Shown: positions 23,455 to 36,848 of the stretch, piece after piece
Layout of the letters: every line of letters begins with the position of its first letter
Position numbering within the stretch: the first letter of the stretch is position 1
Assembly (NCBI GenBank): GCA_930367205.1
Contig: OV884009.1
Coordinates: 90,789,189-90,853,188, forward strand
Direction of reading: 5' to 3'
DNA length: 64,000 bases
Origin: Acanthosoma haemorrhoidale
Taxonomy: Eukaryota; Arthropoda; Insecta; Hemiptera; Acanthosomatidae
Notes under the pieces: generated by a model
Told to the model about the DNA's origin: nothing
Databases searched by the model: none
Seen by the model: only the letters and a program-made list of their open reading frames with translations
Made by a program: the position numbers and the translations under genes

Positions 23455-24584
23455 GACCCGACACTTATTATTTTTAATTACTACATATTTTATATTAATT
23501 TGATCATACTGAGTTTATATTATCCAATATAAACATTAGACCAATATGGGATAAGGTGGAAATTTGCACTGTACAAGTAAAACAGAAACTGCTAAGAAGT
23601 TTCGAACAAGGTAGTATTGAATGTTTTTACGACTTTTTGTTGTTATAGCTCAATAAACATTACGTATTAATTATCTTATCGATCAAAAGACCCTGTACTT
23701 ACCCCTATTTAACACCCTAATTAATATGACTGACGATTTTTTATTACTATGTAATTGATTAATTAATTATCATTATTCATTGTTTAGTTATTTTTTAAAA
23801 ATAAATCTATGGCCGATAAGCCAAACAGGGGCTGTGAAAAAATTTTAAACATGTTATTATTAACAATTTTAATGAATTTTAATATGATTAGTCCTCTAAA
23901 GTCCCAACATATTACTTATTAATCATGAGATTGAAATCAATAATTTGATACTGCAATATATGCAGCTTTTAACTCACGTATTTATAATTTTTAATTGATT
24001 TGTCAAAGTTATAATAACTTCTTTAATGTGGATTATAATTAAGTAGCAAATAACCATCATGAAAGATAATAAACGATGTTGTTATCCATTATTAAAAAAA
24101 GTAGTTAATATCAATAGCCAAAATGGGCCTCTAGTTTTTCAGGAGGTGATACCCTTACCCTCCTCTCAAGACGCTCAAGACGCGCTAGGCAGCGCTCACG
24201 ATCCTTAAAGCTCAATGAGAACTCAAGGTACAATCTTTTGTAGATATTACATTTTTTTTGTGATTTTTAAATATTTCACGATTTATCTACAAACATAGAC
24301 TTTACACCTGAAATAATGCAAATAGCTCGGATCTAGGCAAATTAAAATTGACATAAAATTCCATCTAAGGTGATTTCTAACATAATTGCATGTCAGTTAG
24401 GATAGAAAACAGTTGGTTTTATCACAATTTTAATGATTTTAAACAAAAAATTACAAAATTTTCTGAAAACTTGTAACATTGAGCACTTCATTTCATTAAG
24501 TGTTGCCAAATAATCAAAATTCATAAAACATATTTAATTTAATAATCTTCAAACTACTAAGTTTACTTTAATTTTAGAATTTCA

Positions 24585-25067
24585 ATGAGAGAATCATTTT
24601 TATGTTCAGAAACCTCACCAAAAAGAGTCGGTAGTAAAAATGATGATAAAAAAACACTCAGCGGCGCAACAGCCCGTTGCCAAGTCATGACCTCTCAAGC
24701 CTGCCTTATAGCCAATAGTCCCGGAACTATTGCACCTACAGCTATAGATTCCATGCAAATGAGAAAAATGCGTGGATCATTTACCACATCGTTCTACAAA
24801 GCTTTGCGGAGGTCTGCCAACTCTTCTTACACCATGGATTTGTGCTGTCAGTATCTTTCTGATACTAGGAATGTCATCTTACTTCATCCCAGCCCCAACT
24901 CCGGTTCACCTGACCATTTCTTGTCCGATGAACATGTTAATATTTGGTTCCTGTACCGGGGACCCTATCTGATAAGTTCTTTATGTCATTACAAACCAAT
25001 GCATGGTGGTGAAAACTACAGCAGATCAATTTTCGCACCTGGATTTGTAGAGAACCTACGGGATTGA
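24585..25067 (+). other. 160-codon open frame in CRAL-TRIO intron, unassigned
   Basis: This frame is open for 160 codons, with composition richer in G and C than the flanks. It begins MRESFLCSETSPKRVG and holds no motif I recognise. The next 700 bp (RALPRGRPKKFYL and after) also look like broken coding sequence. It sits inside the intron between exons E and F of the CRAL-TRIO gene, on the opposite strand. A degraded transposon is the simplest reading. Confidence 0.25.
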
Positions 25068-26277
25068 TGGAGGCAAGACCCACTAGAGCCCTCCCTCGAG
25101 GGAGACCGAAGAAATTCTACCTGATTGCCTCTAGTACAAATGGTGCTCTGGACTGGAAAGGAGGAAAACCATGAAGATAATTAATGATAGAAGTATCCAC
25201 CTGATAGAGGTGGCTACGTTGAAACGAGGCGTTCATTAAAGGCACAAAAGAAAATGAAAGGACAAAGAAGAACTTTAAGATTCTGCTCTTCTTCCATAGC
25301 TATTTGCCAGGAACGATTGAACTAGGATTTTACAAAAGAGAAATTTGAGTGCCTTAAGTACAGGCTGTCTTTGAACTTGGACTTGATGCCAAATATTCTA
25401 TAAACCATAATGATCCTACATCTTTCGTCACATTTCCATCATACCCGGCATCCTAAGCAGATGAACGCATTCACTACTTCAAAAGAGTATACCAACTTTA
25501 ATGTTTTCACTTTGCCGTGCTTACTATCCATATAGTCCGTGCCTTCTGGCTGGTGTGTCACGCATTGCTCTAAGGGGTCTTCCTACAATATATTTCAGCA
25601 TTTGTAAGGATCTGTATGAGATTACAAAGGGCAATTTCAGGCAAATCGATTCCTGATTTTCTTTTCCAGACAAGAGCTCAAAATTCAAGAGAATGGCAAA
25701 CGATAAAGGCAAAAACTGTCACAGTGGACAGAAGGTTACAGGACATTTTCAATTCAATCTGCTTTTCAAATTATTTTCGGGTTAACACCTGACCCTAGAC
25801 AACGTGGGTAGTTTTGTTTCAAATCAGGTGCAGAATCACCAGGTAAAGTTTCTTATGAGAGTAAAGAATCACCCTGCACAGTGAAGGTTTTTTTTTCTGT
25901 AACTTTCTTTTGTGAAAAATTAAATCAATGTATTAACTCAAAAATTGACTGGAATGTACATTCCAGTATTGTACAATGTTTTGCTCGGCACCTTCCGACT
26001 CCTTCACACGTGCTTACCTTAATAGCTGTCGAAAAGATATTGAACTAAAATTTTAAAGTTACGTTCATTTATAAACTGGATTTCACTGATTAGCATTTGG
26101 TCAAGGTACATTATTAGAAAAAAGCGTGAATTATGTATAATTTTGACATCTGAGCTGTTAATTAAAAATCCCTACTATTATCAATTTTCACATTTCAATT
26201 ATATTTGTTTAAAGTGATTATTAAACTATATATCCAATAAAATTGATTACTAGTTGTAATAATGTTACATATCTTAC

Positions 26278-26383
26278 TATTGAGAGCTTCAGCTGATTGT
26301 TCGTTTCCACCATAATCTGCAGGCAGTAACTCTTCATTGACACACTTTTTTAAGGCCTTGACTCCATCTGACGTTATAACAAA
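26278..26383 (-). CDS. CRAL-TRIO protein gene, exon E (LPADYGG motif)
   Basis: The acceptor TTCTTTCAG and the donor AATA then GTAAGA bound 35 codons plus 1 nt. Encoded residues FVITSDGVKALKKCVNEELL and PADYGGN match the end of the CRAL-TRIO domain, where a strand and helix lead to the near-invariant LP.eYGG loop. The following intron of about 5.4 kb carries a Ty3-type LTR remnant and other repeats before the last exon. Confidence 0.88.
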
Positions 26384-26563
26384 CTGAAAGAATGATAATA
26401 AAGTTAATGGATCGTTTTGTTGCTTTAGATGAGAACATTTAATCTTCTCTCTTTCTTTCATCGAGCTGATTTAATAATAAAAAAATCTATCAACAAATAT
26501 TTTAAATTAAGTAGACTTTATCTTTGTTTTGTTAATTATCAAAAATTAATATTTAAAGCTTAC

Positions 26564-26677
26564 CCTCTTGAACATTTTTGGCTTCATAAACGGTTTAAGG
26601 AGAGTGTTCACAATAATGGTCATGAAAGTAGGTGTATTAAAAAGCAACCCTTTCTTAATTTTTAAAGGCATCGCATT
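26564..26677 (-). CDS. CRAL-TRIO protein gene, exon D (ligand-pocket helix)
   Basis: The exon is 38 codons, phase 0 at both ends, with a long T-run acceptor and an AGG then GTAAGC donor. It encodes NAMPLKIKKGLLFNTPTFMT and then LLKPFMKPKMFKR. This is the hallmark CRAL-TRIO motif 'dayPvRikgihfiN.P..f......kPfl..K...R', forming a strand and the gate helix over the ligand pocket. The Arg usually present in PvRiK is Lys here. Confidence 0.88.
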
Positions 26678-27837
26678 CTGAAAAAAAAATATCATTAACT
26701 TATTTCAAACCATAGCTCTTTGGCGTGAAAAAAACGTGATTAGTGGAGAGAGTGTGTCCTGGATTCCCACCAGGAATTTTGCCTCACCCTTGTTTTTCAT
26801 AGTATTTGATTATAATTTGGTCTGAATCCAATCATCATTAGAAATTGAGAGGGTGGGTAATGTGGGATGGAAAAACAATTAGAGGTCACTACCCCCCACA
26901 ATTTTCGCAAATTAAACAGTATTTGTACCAAATTTGGAGCAAATCTGAAGATCAATTTGAATTGCGGGTGTAAATGAGAGAAAGGGGGGAAATCTCGCGG
27001 TAGCGATCACCATTGTTGTAACCATTGTGCCAGATTTGGTGCTAATTAGAATATAGAAATATTTTTTATGTTAATTACGAAGAATGGCGGGAATTGAGAG
27101 GAAGGGGTGAAATGTCATCTTGACCAACCTGTACTTGTAAAAGGGGCTGAAATACGCCCATCCAAAATTGTGTGAATAAATACTTACATACTATAATACG
27201 TACACACTAATAGTGACGTTAACTACCGGTAGTCATAATTTAAGGTCTATCCATAAAGTACAATGACGGTCTTATTCTCTGATTTCAACTCCCGCCCCCC
27301 ATTTTGTTAGGTCAATATTACATGTCTTTGCACTGTTGTTCTGTGTTTAGTGGCAATTAGTAGTATGCATATGGTATAGCGCAAGGTTTTTCTTTGGTTT
27401 CGTCACATTATACAAGTTGGATTAATTGTGATTGTTAAACTGTGTAAATATGAATTTAATTTACCATTCCCTGTGATTATGTAGGTTGTATTAAATGTAA
27501 AGTTTGGGTCCTTATGGTGTACTGTATTCCTTTCCATTGTGAAATTCTTCGTTGGTATTAATAATGAAATAACTTTATTCTGGGACAACAGTCTCAGAGG
27601 AATAACAAAAAGGAAATACATAGGATTGAGAACTTAAAAAACCTGGATTTAAATGCTGGAAGGAAATGGTGAATAAAAAGTCCTTTAACTGGAGCGGATC
27701 TTTGGGATGGAGGGAGCGTAAATTTCTCGGTTTGAATTAATGATCAATGGCTTTTTGATTGATATGAGAAGATTATGGAAGGGCCCAAGGAAAGGAGAAG
27801 AGGAACATGGTAGGTATTATAGGTAGTTTATGTGATC

Positions 27838-28330
27838 TTGGAATGACCACAAATTCACATTCAGTAGCTAAGGGTAGGCGAAAACCGTCCGGATCCCAAA
27901 GGCGAGTCCGAACCGGAGAGAGGCTGGATCGCTGGGGGAGATGCTTCTAGGTAAAGTTTGTAGACCGTTGAGAGACCGTTGTCCGCAAGTAAGAGATCTC
28001 TTCCAATGAGGTACTGGTTTAAGCGAGACGAAGGCAGAGAATCCCACTAGGAAGGTATGTGGTCTGACAACGCCGGACTAAAACATAGAAAGAAATACTA
28101 TAACATAGGAGCAGTGTTAACTTTAGGTGCTGGGTTCCGTGCGAATGGAAAAATCTCCGATTCTCGGCCTTATATAGGCAGGTCAGAGGGTGTACCATGT
28201 CCGCGCTCTCTAGTCAGCTGTCGTGAACTACTTCCTATTCTCTAACTGACACCTCAGATTATTATTAATATACTATGGAAACGTATGTCTCTTCTGGTAA
28301 GAGAAGAGGGGAACAGTGGAAGTGAATCGT
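27838..28330 (-). mobile_element. Solo or truncated Ty3-type LTR, inverted
   Basis: The reverse complement carries the same ordered blocks as 21850-22400: CCTCTTCTC, CTGCCTATATAAGG, TAGTCCGGCGTTGTCAGACC, GGATCCGGACGGTTTTCGCC and GTCATTCCAAGATCACATAA. It ends shortly after that block, so the U5 end is missing. It is a second member of the tRNA-Trp-primed family. Confidence 0.65.
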
Positions 28331-28666
28331 AATTTGGTCTATCCCAATAGCAATCCATAAGAGTGCTGGAGAAATCAACATTATTATTTTCTTTGAGTGG
28401 GTACTTGATATATTAAAATTGCAATAGTGAATATTAAGGGTTTCTTTATAAATTATTTGTATTTCAGTTTACTTTAGCCACCATGCATTCTTTGCTTCTA
28501 TGCAAAGTGTGTGATACTGTAAGTATGTTGACAGTTGACAGGTTCCCAAACTTTAATAATTTTGTTACCTAAGTTAAAATAACAATTCAGATAGATGTAA
28601 ACGTAATAATTATTCATAATAAGTATAAGTAGATAACTTTGTTTTCAAAATTATCTATGAAATTAC

Positions 28667-28919
28667 CTGAAACCAATGAAAATAATATGCAGCAGATGTT
28701 GGGTTCATTTTTCCCAGAAAAGTTTTCGGGACTCCTTTAAAGTCTGTTATAGTTATTAATCCTGTCATTTCGGGCCAGAGGCTCATCGCAGTCTCCATCA
28801 TCATTGTCAACCGGACAGTCAGCTGTGAATGTATGAAGTAACCTATAAAATCTTCCCCTTCTGAAATGATGAGAACACGATAGCCTTCTGGTGTAGCTTT
28901 TGGCAGGAAGTACATTTTT
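28667..28919 (-). CDS. CRAL-TRIO protein gene, exon C (lipid-binding domain, first half)
   Basis: The exon starts after TTTTTTCAG, completes Leu with exon B, and ends TTTCAG then GTAATT in phase 0. It encodes LPKATPEGYRVLIISEGEDF, then a helix with METAMSLWPEMTG, then the strand ITITDFKGVPKTF, which is the conserved 'G....D..G' element of the SEC14-like fold. The end, SAAYYFHWFQ, leads directly into the next exon. The order of elements is that of alpha-TTP/clavesin-like proteins. Confidence 0.88.
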
Positions 28920-29130
28920 CTGAAAAAAATAATAATAACGAGAGTAATTAAAATTATACAGTTTTTTTTTTTCTGCACCTTAAGATGTTTTTCTTAAGCT
29001 ATATGAATAAAGGTTTCTGACACTGAAAAAAAATTTACACTACCCTAGAAATTAAGTATTATTCAACCAGCTGCATATAAATAATAATAACAATAAATAA
29101 ATATATAATATAAATTATAATAAACCAGTC

Positions 29131-29620
29131 ATAAAGAGATATGAGAATTGATAACGTCACGTTTGTTCAAAGCCTGTTCTTTCCTAATGTATGACCCAGA
29201 TAGGTGGTCTGGGATTTAGCAGGAATGGGTTGGTTTAAGGGCAAAACTGGCAGGAGAATGAGTGACGAAAGGACAAGGCGACATGAAAGAACTTGTCTGA
29301 ATCTCCATTCAGAGAGCTAAGGTTCCAAAAGGGCAAGATGTTCCTGCATTACTTGGGATGCGAGGATGTGGTCAGGATCGGAAGAGAAGATGACTGTGTC
29401 ACCATGGAATTCGTAGAGGGAGGTTGAAGGGTGAGTAGGCATATAACTAGTTTAGTATAACAGAAACAATAAAGGGCTGAGGAACACGTTCTACGAAACA
29501 CCAGAAATTATAGTAAACCAACCCATTCCTGCTAAATCCCAGACCACCTATCTGGGTCATACATTAGGAACGAACAGGCTTTGAACAAACGTGACGTTAT
29601 CAATTCTCATATCTCTTTAT
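29131..29620. repeat. 107-bp near-perfect inverted repeat, 276-bp spacer
   Basis: 29131-29237 and the reverse complement of 29514-29620 agree at all but about one base (AGCCTGTTCT against AGCCTGTTCG). The left arm encodes the 'YLG' part of the Jockey RT in register with the spacer. The right arm is the same piece flipped and inserted upstream, so this is an inverted duplication and not a pair of transposon termini. Confidence 0.8.
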
Positions 29621-29890
29621 GGAAGCAGATGTGGTAGAGATATATGTCTTTCATATAGGTATGATGATGAGGTAGTATGTGGAAGGATGGCTGTATTTGA
29701 GTAAGAAAGCAAACCCTGATGTCACACTCGATCAAAGGCCCGAATAACGTCGAAAAATACTCTTTCTTATCAAATGATAAATAGATGGTGTCAAAAATAT
29801 GGTGGCACTTTTGGATAATGGAGTACGAGGAGTGAAAGCAAAAGTGGTGGTGGGGGTATAAGAGGCTCGAGGTAAATTTGGCATGCCATT
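29131..29890 (-). pseudogene. Jockey-type reverse transcriptase remnant
   Basis: Minus-strand order is right for an RT. FFDVIRAFDRV and HQGLL near 29745 match the 'lD...AFDrvwH.gLl' block. LYEFHGDTVIFSSD near 29400 matches the catalytic 'YADDtaifs' box with the first Asp lost. AKSQTTYLGHTLGKNRL near 29195 matches 'vkYLGl.ldrrLtw'. The part holding the 'GvPQGsvLSP' motif is disturbed by an inverted copy of the 3' end (29514-29620). Confidence 0.68.
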
Positions 29891-30271
29891 ACGTTTTATA
29901 AAGTTTGTATTGATTTATACTGTATGCTATTACACCATAATCCACGACGACAGTAAATATGAAATAAGTCTTGAAGTGCGTTGATAAAAAAAAAAATTAT
30001 TATGTAATAAAAAAATATTTATACTAGGACTAATAAAACTACGTTGTCGGATTCCATACGCAGCTTATGTGACTTTTTATAAGGCTGCTAAATTATATCT
30101 AAAAAGATTGCAAGGATAGTTGGAAGGTAGAACGCCCTATTGAAGATTGGGGGTTCGAGCTATTTTTTCATAGCCTAATAATCATTAAATATAGTATAAG
30201 GAACGCTAGTCATTAATACTACTTAAAAAATTGTTTAATGTATGTTGTGTACTTGGTATATGGTAACTTAC

Positions 30272-30434
30272 AGAGCCTTCGACGCTTGTTTGAAGTCTGG
30301 ATGGAGTGGGTCTCGTTTGGAGAAGTGGAAGAGTTGTGGAAGCTTGGTCCTGAGTGTGAAGAAGGATTCCAACTTTTGTTTGGCAATCTCCAGACTCTTT
30401 GTGCCTGTCACAAATCCTGTAAGCCACTCTACAT
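30272..30434 (-). CDS. CRAL-TRIO protein gene, exon B (CRAL-TRIO_N domain)
   Basis: The acceptor ATTTTCCAG and the donor GCTCT then GTAAGT bound 163 nt. The two leading bases complete an Asp codon with exon A. Encoded residues VEWLTGFVTGTKSLEIAKQK, FFTLRTKLPQLF and FSKRDPLHPDF follow the CRAL-TRIO_N pattern: a helix corresponding to 'fLRg.kfsle.ak..l', then the TLRT-LP-F block and an RDP before the lipid-binding domain. The usual FLR is FVT here, a mild divergence. The plus-strand open frames over this exon are shadows. Confidence 0.85.
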
Positions 30435-33400
30435 CTGGAAAATATTAACTGTTAGTAGACTCTACTAATGGAGCATTGTACGTAAACTGCGTTAAAAAGA
30501 AATTCGAGCACACCGGTTACAATTTACTCCTTATTTGTGGAAATTCACTGCAACGCATGCCACTAGCTGACGTCAGTGTTATACATCATTATTGATAAAA
30601 TGATATTTAGGTATTTAAAATTTATCTTGTAGAACTAGTTCGTTCCCTAGGTTAGTGTTAATTTGTATTATCTTGTATCAGTGTTGGAGCCTATCATCGG
30701 TTACGCTTTTGAAGAACACCAAGCTCATATAGTGAGCACTGAAATTATTGGAATCCTTGCTTCAATCCATTTACCAAAAAATATAAAAAGTTAAGTTATT
30801 AAAAAAAATAACAATTTTACGCTCTTATCTATTCCCAGAAGGGCTAGAAAAATTCCATCATGGGCCGTTCTGACCGATTTCAATTTAGTTTTTGTCAAAA
30901 TTCGTCTATTAAAATTTTCATTTGTTTACATCATTTGTGTATTTTCAGTGACCGAGATGGTAAACAGAAACATAATGACTTAAGATAAAAGTTACCGATT
31001 AGTTATTTCACAATCATCGAACAAGTAGTTATGAAACACTTATAGAACGCAGTCCTGTAAGTATCACTGGATATTGTTTTTTAACATCTTCTTTATTTCG
31101 TTTATTTATAAATTAAAAAAAAAAAAGTTTAGTTCATGATTGATCTAAACAAACCTGGATCAGTAAAAGTTTTAATCATTGATGTAAGGAACTTATCCTT
31201 GGACCAACTAGAAGATTAAACTAATGAGTAAATAAAGAAAACTAGTTGATAAATGGTCGAATATAAACGGGAGATCAAGTTAGTCTAACATGAGGCTATG
31301 TTGATAATGACCGATGTACACACAATAGGCTATTTCAAGTTCAAAGATCTCTGCCACGTAAACAGTCCTTTCTGTATGTGCCCGGCCCTGTGACCTACCG
31401 CTTGCATTTCTGGAGACATACAGGTAATTAATTATAATTTAGTATTATACTTCACTGAGCATACATTGTATTAACAACCATCAAAGGGCCGTGACAACTT
31501 TGCCCGAGTTTCAAAAATATTATAGTAACCAAATAGTGGTACAGTAATGACCTAAAAAAAAAAAAAAAATGATCACGTATTTTTGTGACCAATCAGGTAT
31601 TGATGTGTCAATTATGAATAATATCACGACATATAATTTAGAAAAATCAAAAATTATCTTAAAAATAAACGTGTTGAGACTATTTAAAAATTAACGATGT
31701 GCTAGTACACGTACTCGCTAATGCCTTTTAACATATATGATTAAATTAATCTTAATCAATATCAGTACAAAAAACAGTACAAAACACGGCTTTTGATCCC
31801 CCTACCAGGAATCAAAATCATTAAAATAAGCATTATATTTGTTTAAAAACAGTATATTAATATTTAAGGAACTGAATATTTTTGAATAAATAAGATTTAA
31901 TCTGTACAAAAAAAAACTAAAAGACTTGAACTAAAAAAACAATTTATTTACTACTTAAAGAACTAAAATATGCAACTAAATACAATATTCCTTGTAGTTA
32001 TATATAATATACCCCACTTCAGAAATATACAATTAGCACTTTTCACAGTAGCCTGAAACATGTGATAACTGTACGCTCATTTATTAAGAATACATACTCT
32101 TTACAAAATATGTTGAATCAACATTTCCTTTTAGTATCGTTCTTATCCTGAATTTATATTCGTATCATCACGTTGGGTACTCTACGATTTAATCGTCGGC
32201 CTCAAATACTCTAAGTACCAAGAAACCACACCTCGATTATTCCTTAGCTTCTTTTAGACCATTATCCCGATTAATTGTGTTTTTTTTCTCCCAAACTCGT
32301 CTTCGTTATACAATATTTGTTTCATATAATAATTTTAATAAATGAGCCACAATTTTTCTCCTGGATAATTTAATAATATCAAGTTGCATAGCTAGCCAAA
32401 ATACACCAGCCTGCTTCAAAGATGTTTTTTGAATTTTGGAAATTCAGTGGAAGGGGGTCACTAGTCGAACTTCTTCCTTGAATTCTTATGTCTACATTTT
32501 TACAGTTATACTTAGTATAAATTTAAATATAAGTGAATATGAAAATCATTCCAAAATTGTATTATTTACAACAGTGGGAGTGACAAATTTTAATTAGATG
32601 TTATCGTCTTAAAAAAGTTAATTATATTACCGAAGGCCCTACAGATATTTTTATTATTTTCTGAAATTAAGGGAGTTTTTTAATAATCAATTCAATGAAA
32701 CCCATAATTGCGTAATAAATCACACTTGACTAAAATATTTATATTTTTGAAGATCTCCGGCAACAATGATTAAAAATTACAATAATCTATAACCATTCAT
32801 AAAGAAGAAAATATTGATATTTTTCTTGTTTGTTAATTTTTTTTTTTTACGAAACTATGTAATTGTAGTTGAATATATTGACATAACAAAATTAATTTAG
32901 TAAGTTAGTGAGTCCTTTGGGAGATTTATAAGGGTCCAGTAGTCATCGGCTTGTTTAAATTCGGTTGGATCATGTGTGAAGAAACTAAGAAAATTTCAAA
33001 AAATAAAGTGATTCAAATAAAAGGGGGAACAATTGTATTAATACAAGATTAAAATTGTCTTTTTTTAATTATAACTGAAACTATTCAAAAATAATTTACC
33101 CTCAATTTTCAAATCAGTGAAGACAAATTGCTGAGAATCAATTATTTTAGCTAAACGAACAGCTAATATATAAGCCATTAATCCATAATTTGTTAAATAT
33201 ATATATTTAGTCTCTCCTAATTTTCACTAATGTATTTTAGAGTAGCAGATTTAAGTTTATTTATTTCATTGAGACCTTTGCCTCATTATTCTCCATGATC
33301 AGAGAAATTATGTTTTGTATTGTTTATCTTGTGTTGACTGATTTGTATTTGATTTATGGACCTGATTAAAATAATGACATTAATTTTTTTTTATAACTTG

Positions 33401-35297
33401 AGCTCATTAAAATAAACCAAACAGAATATGGCTAGAGGCAACTTGCACAATTCATCAGGAAAATAACGTCTAAAATCATCTTTTAAGTGGAAAAAATGTA
33501 TAATAAATAATTAGCTACAAGTCGTTACAGTAACATTTTTCCCTTTAAACTTCTTTTGTAGTTATATTACATAAATCCCAAAAATACAATCATTTCCCAA
33601 TGTGATACACCAATTAATACAATAGAAAAAATATTATTTTTTTGTTACGGGGTGATTGATTAATAAATGGAATCGTTAAGTAAGAGTAAATTAATATAGA
33701 TATTATTTTAAAAGCAATTATATATTTATCTGAAAGGTTGACTACATGTAGGAGAAAAAAACAATTATTGGACGCAGTTGACAATTTTTTTCCCGGTACT
33801 GTCATCACTGAAGCTATTTCATATAAAAAGTTAGGCTGTGGTGCAAGCTCTACTTGCTCCCATGATGGTTTTATGCAGTGGGCTACCGCTGGGTTTCATT
33901 TGACTGGATCGAATGAAAAAAAAATATAACCACAAGCGAGCATAAACCCTAGCAACTTGTTTTAATTGTATTTTAATCAATAAATAATATTTTTAATCGG
34001 ATAAGCCGGGAAATATACTTATTTATTATGTAGTGCATAGAGAGGAACTTATTCGTGGGGGAATCGTAAGTTTTTGGGTTTTAAAACGATTTAAAAAAAA
34101 ATAATTGAGAAATATTGATTGAGCATTTTTAGTTAGGCAGAGCAATATAATACAATTCAAAATATTTCAAGCCAATTCTTCCAACATCGTGTAATCTGTT
34201 TTTTTTATTTGGAGTGAATCCTTTTGTCGGGATATCGGATTTGGAAGAAAGATCTCAGACTTTTTGATCTAGTTTATTCACGGACGATTATATGTACATG
34301 TTTAAAAGAACGGCCCCCCCCTTTCGGGATTAAGGCATAAAAATCATTCGTATCGCGTTTTGGCGTGTCTATTAGAATTAGTGTTTTGAAGAAGAGATAC
34401 TCATGTACATGGATTATGAAATTAAGATCCCGTCTAACGAAACATCCCCGTAACCCATTGGTTAGAATTCGTAATTTATTATATACAATTTCACCCAGAA
34501 AAACAATAAAAGAATTGATGCTTTGGTCTCTGATAATTTTAAGTAAACTTAAATTTAAAACAAAATTAATTAAATATTATAGATACTAGATTTAATTTGG
34601 TCAACGTTATAAATATATGTTTTGTGCGTTTTCGGATGTATCTTTTAAGGGTATGTTTACTGTAATTACCTATTTCTCTTATTAATGGGTTTTCGGATAT
34701 GGAAGTTAGAAAAAGAAATTCTCTGTCTGGGTATGTATATACAGCTGGATTGTGGGTAATTGTAAGTCTGTTAGCATGGTGATTATCTGTTTATTATGTG
34801 CATATTGATGTTTTGTAGCACTTTCCTGCAATTTGTAACAAGTGTCACTCCAAACCGGTGCAGCATTGTGGTCACGGATGACTACTTTATGTGGTATTAA
34901 TGTGCCTTCAGGAGTCAGTTTATATTTATGTGGAAGTAGGGTGACATTTTGCTGATGAGAATTTTAGTTTCGTTGCATTCATTGTTTGTGTAGTTTTTGA
35001 ATGCGAGGGAATGGCATAAAGGCTATATATATATATATCAGTAGTGTTTTTGTGAATGATATGTATGTTGTATCCTAGGCAACCCAGTCACGCTTTATCA
35101 TTAAATGATCATTATAAAATAATATGCTATACTCTCAAGAAGACTCAATCAAGCAATTATTTTAGTAAAATCAATGAAATCCTGATGTATATAATAAATA
35201 ACTAAAATATTTCACCAAAAAATTATTTAGTGTTGAGAGACAAATGGAATTTTTTTAGAATATTAATTATTATTATAATTATTAAGTATTCCCCTAC
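30435..35297. other. Intron between exons A and B of the CRAL-TRIO gene
   Basis: About 4.9 kb of AT-rich sequence with short open frames only. Nothing repeated or coding is recognised. Confidence 0.5.
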
Positions 35298-35446
35298 CTA
35301 CATTGTCTGGGAGATGTTGCTCTTGCTTTAGCCAAACTTTTAATCGCTCCACATCTTCACTAACACTGGATTTGTTTCTGTTTGGGGCAGACAGCTTCTT
35401 GAGTCCTTTGCCTACCAGTGGTCCAACATCTGATAACTTCCATTGG
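35298..35446 (-). CDS. CRAL-TRIO protein gene, exon A (N-terminal, start exon not seen)
   Basis: The acceptor AAATTTCAG lies just above 35446. The donor that keeps phase is GTAG then GTAGGG. The sequence encodes QWKLSDVGPLVGKGLKKLS and then VERLKVWLKQEQHLPDNV. The second part is the standard N-terminal helix of CRAL-TRIO_N (the pattern 'lr.Wl..qphLp'). There is no in-frame ATG, so at least one exon lies upstream. This gene family encodes cytosolic carriers of hydrophobic ligands such as tocopherol, retinoids or phosphoinositides. Confidence 0.8.
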
Positions 35447-36339
35447 CTGAAATTTCACAAACATAGTATCATATCATGATTTAGTAACTACTACACCTTT
35501 ATCTGAGTGGTCGTAAATGTTGGCTAGTAATTTGACATGTCACTCCATAAATGTCCTCTGAAGTGTGACTTGGAAACCAAAACAAAATAATAATTAGATA
35601 CAAGTACTAGAGACCTTACTGGATTTTATTGTATTTAATAATAAATTATTCAGTGAACTTCGCTGAACGCAATAAATCCACACGTGACAATTGTAATTAA
35701 AAGGAGCGACCCCCTTTCGCCTGGTTGTCTTTTAGCATGCGTTTTCTAAGATAGAAGTTCTAAAAAGCTTAAGTAATTAGAAATTGACTGGCAGTTGATC
35801 GCAGGGATGACTAGATAGAAAAAAAATTCAACACAACTTCAACATTGTTAATATATATTGGTTCTTAAATTTCATGTCCGTTTTATATAAATTAACAAGT
35901 AAAAAAACACTCCTGAAAGTTTGGTTTTAGCTTATTTATATGTAATAAAATATGTTTTACCAAAACAAATACAATTAAAGCTTCCTTAGTCATAATTTGA
36001 GGTGTTATGATTATGACCGATTATGAGATCGGTAGGATTATAATACTAATAATATAATAATACTTTAAATTATCTTATTATTATGCATGAACGACATAAT
36101 ATTTTATCCTCTTTTAAATAATAATACTATTTAATGATTTTTTATTATTTTGCTTGCAGTAGTAAGATAAAATATTTAGTTTACGTTGTTTTTCCTTTTT
36201 AGAATTATAAGACAGCATTAAATCATCCTCTAATAAGAATGTATGGATATATATGTTGATGTATATGTTAATATAGAATCTGATTCTCAACTTCCTGTCC
36301 TGCACTTTTTATCTGTCATCTTCTATATCTTATACCCTC

Positions 36340-36848
36340 CCAGGTGTGTAAAGTGCAGTGGGCAGCACAAAAGCGAATTGTGCAAGAAGCCCCTAAAATC
36401 ACCTGCTGTATGCGTGCTCTGTCAGCAAGGCCACCTGGCAAACTATAAAGGCTGTGAGGCTTATAGAATTCTGAAGTCCAGAAGCGAACAACGTCGTCGT
36501 CCAGATGAAGAAACGCCAGCCACAGGTAGCCCAAGAAGAAGCTCCGCCAGAAGTTTGAGGCCTTCAGTATCTTTTGCTGACGCAGTTCAGAACAGAGAGC
36601 AGTCACAGGCATTGCCCACTCCTCCTCCGCAAGTTCTTCTTCCCAAGCATTCCGTTCATCCCAGCAACCAGCAAACTCAATCCCATCCTCAACCACACAT
36701 CTCGCATATTCCTCCACCTTCAAGCTCTTCAGACCTCACCAGCCTTTTAACCTCATTCCTTACAGAGTTCAGAACCCTAATTACCCCTCTCATTTCCCTT
36801 CTTACAAATCTTGTCTCCTACCTTATCCCCGTAAAACAAAATCCATAA
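36340..36848 (+). pseudogene. Jockey-type ORF1 (Gag-like), 5'-truncated
   Basis: The frame opens with two zinc knuckles, CVKCSGQHKSELC and CVLCQQGHLANYKGC, as at the end of Jockey ORF1. It is followed by a basic linker with SVSFADAVQ and a Pro/Ser/Gln-rich tail, and ends in TAA at 36846. The part upstream of the knuckles is absent, so the insertion is 5'-truncated at about 36340. The same frame continues without shift into ORF2. Confidence 0.8.

Noticed and set aside
30110..30175. tRNA-like GGTTCGAGC box
   Set aside because: No acceptor stem or anticodon arm can be drawn around it.
30238..30468. Two overlapping plus-strand frames
   Set aside because: They are shadows of CRAL-TRIO exon B on the minus strand.
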